Positions 53,465-53,544 of a stretch of 53,544 bases of DNA are shown in pieces. The notes beneath the pieces are model-generated. The model saw only the letters and a program-made list of their open reading frames with translations. It searched no databases and was not told the DNA's origin. How positions within the stretch are numbered: the stretch's first letter is position 1; each line of letters begins with the position of its first letter. The stretch comes from Variovorax sp. CF313 (lineage in GTDB: Bacteria > Pseudomonadota > Gammaproteobacteria > Burkholderiales > Burkholderiaceae_C). The stretch covers positions 1-53,544 of the forward strand of contig NZ_AKIW01000025.1 in NCBI RefSeq assembly GCF_000282635.1. Direction: 5' to 3'. The translations under genes and the position numbers were made by a program.

Positions 53465-53544
53465 GCTCACCCCCAGGCTTGCCCACTTCGTGTGGCAGCG
53501 CCCACCCCCTTCGAGGGGGCGACACCTGCGGCCCGGCGGAGCCG
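53465..53544. repeat. Intergenic repeat, copy after frc (runs off the window)
   Basis: Starts three bases after the frc stop: GCTCACCCCCAGGCTTGCCC, then ACTTCGTGTGGCAGC, hairpin CCCCCTTCGAGGGGG, and GGCCCGGCGGAGCCG. It is the same family as the copies at 1971 and 3394 but more diverged, and is cut off by the window end. Confidence 0.8.

Overview
The window is GC-rich DNA from a betaproteobacterium, most likely a Comamonadaceae close to Variovorax. That is an inference from protein character, the yqgF-pyrR-pyrB-pyrC' gene order, the abundance of periplasmic binding-protein transporters (ABC and TctABC types), and a roughly 100-bp intergenic repeat that recurs directly after stop codons. No database search was possible.

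Layout. 1-4.3 kb: ruvX (yqgF), pyrR, pyrB, a dihydroorotase-like pyrC' whose metal ligands are replaced, and plsC, all on + and interrupted by two copies of the intergenic repeat. 4.3-5.6 kb: a minus-strand secreted Pro/Tyr-rich protein, a 25-residue membrane peptide with a terminator behind it, and a cupin. 5.8-13.2 kb: a complete Dpp-type ABC operon (binding protein, two permeases, two ATPases) ending in an amidase, converging on ureidoglycolate lyase (allA). 13.5-18.7 kb: small or orphan genes, some of lower GC, an MFS exporter with a divergent LysR regulator, and about 680 bp of debris. 18.7-27.6 kb: a PhnD-like binding protein divergent from an OmpR-type two-component pair, followed by an Fbp/Afu-type ABC transporter and an AraC regulator; an 11-bp tandem repeat precedes the response-regulator gene. 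27.6-33.6 kb: a polar-amino-acid ABC operon with an amidase and an ornithine cyclodeaminase remnant, controlled from a divergent DJ-1/AraC regulator.

34.2-45.9 kb is an integrated element of about 11.7 kb at the 3' end of a tRNA-Arg(CCT) gene. Its core (tyrosine integrase, AlpA, TOPRIM primase, RepA-like helicase, TubC-like protein, small-terminase-like HTH protein) resembles a phage-satellite (PICI/P4-like) backbone. Its far end carries cargo: a NACHT-like NTPase of 692 residues with an unassigned C-terminal half, and a complete type II restriction-modification system (C5-methyltransferase, controller protein with a recognisable C-box, Cfr10I-family nuclease, Vsr). Att-like repeats and integrase-arm-like repeats mark both ends. 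A fragment of ligD lies just outside the left end.

46-53.5 kb: an oxalate/formyl-CoA module made of a TctCBA-type transporter, a Crp/Fnr-family regulator, oxalyl-CoA decarboxylase and formyl-CoA transferase. Two near-identical Fnr-like palindromes, upstream of tctC and between the regulator and oxc, suggest that one regulator controls the whole module.

The best candidates for new biology are the NACHT-like NTPase in the satellite cargo, the satellite itself, the binding-protein/two-component/transporter cluster, and the two-box oxalate regulon.
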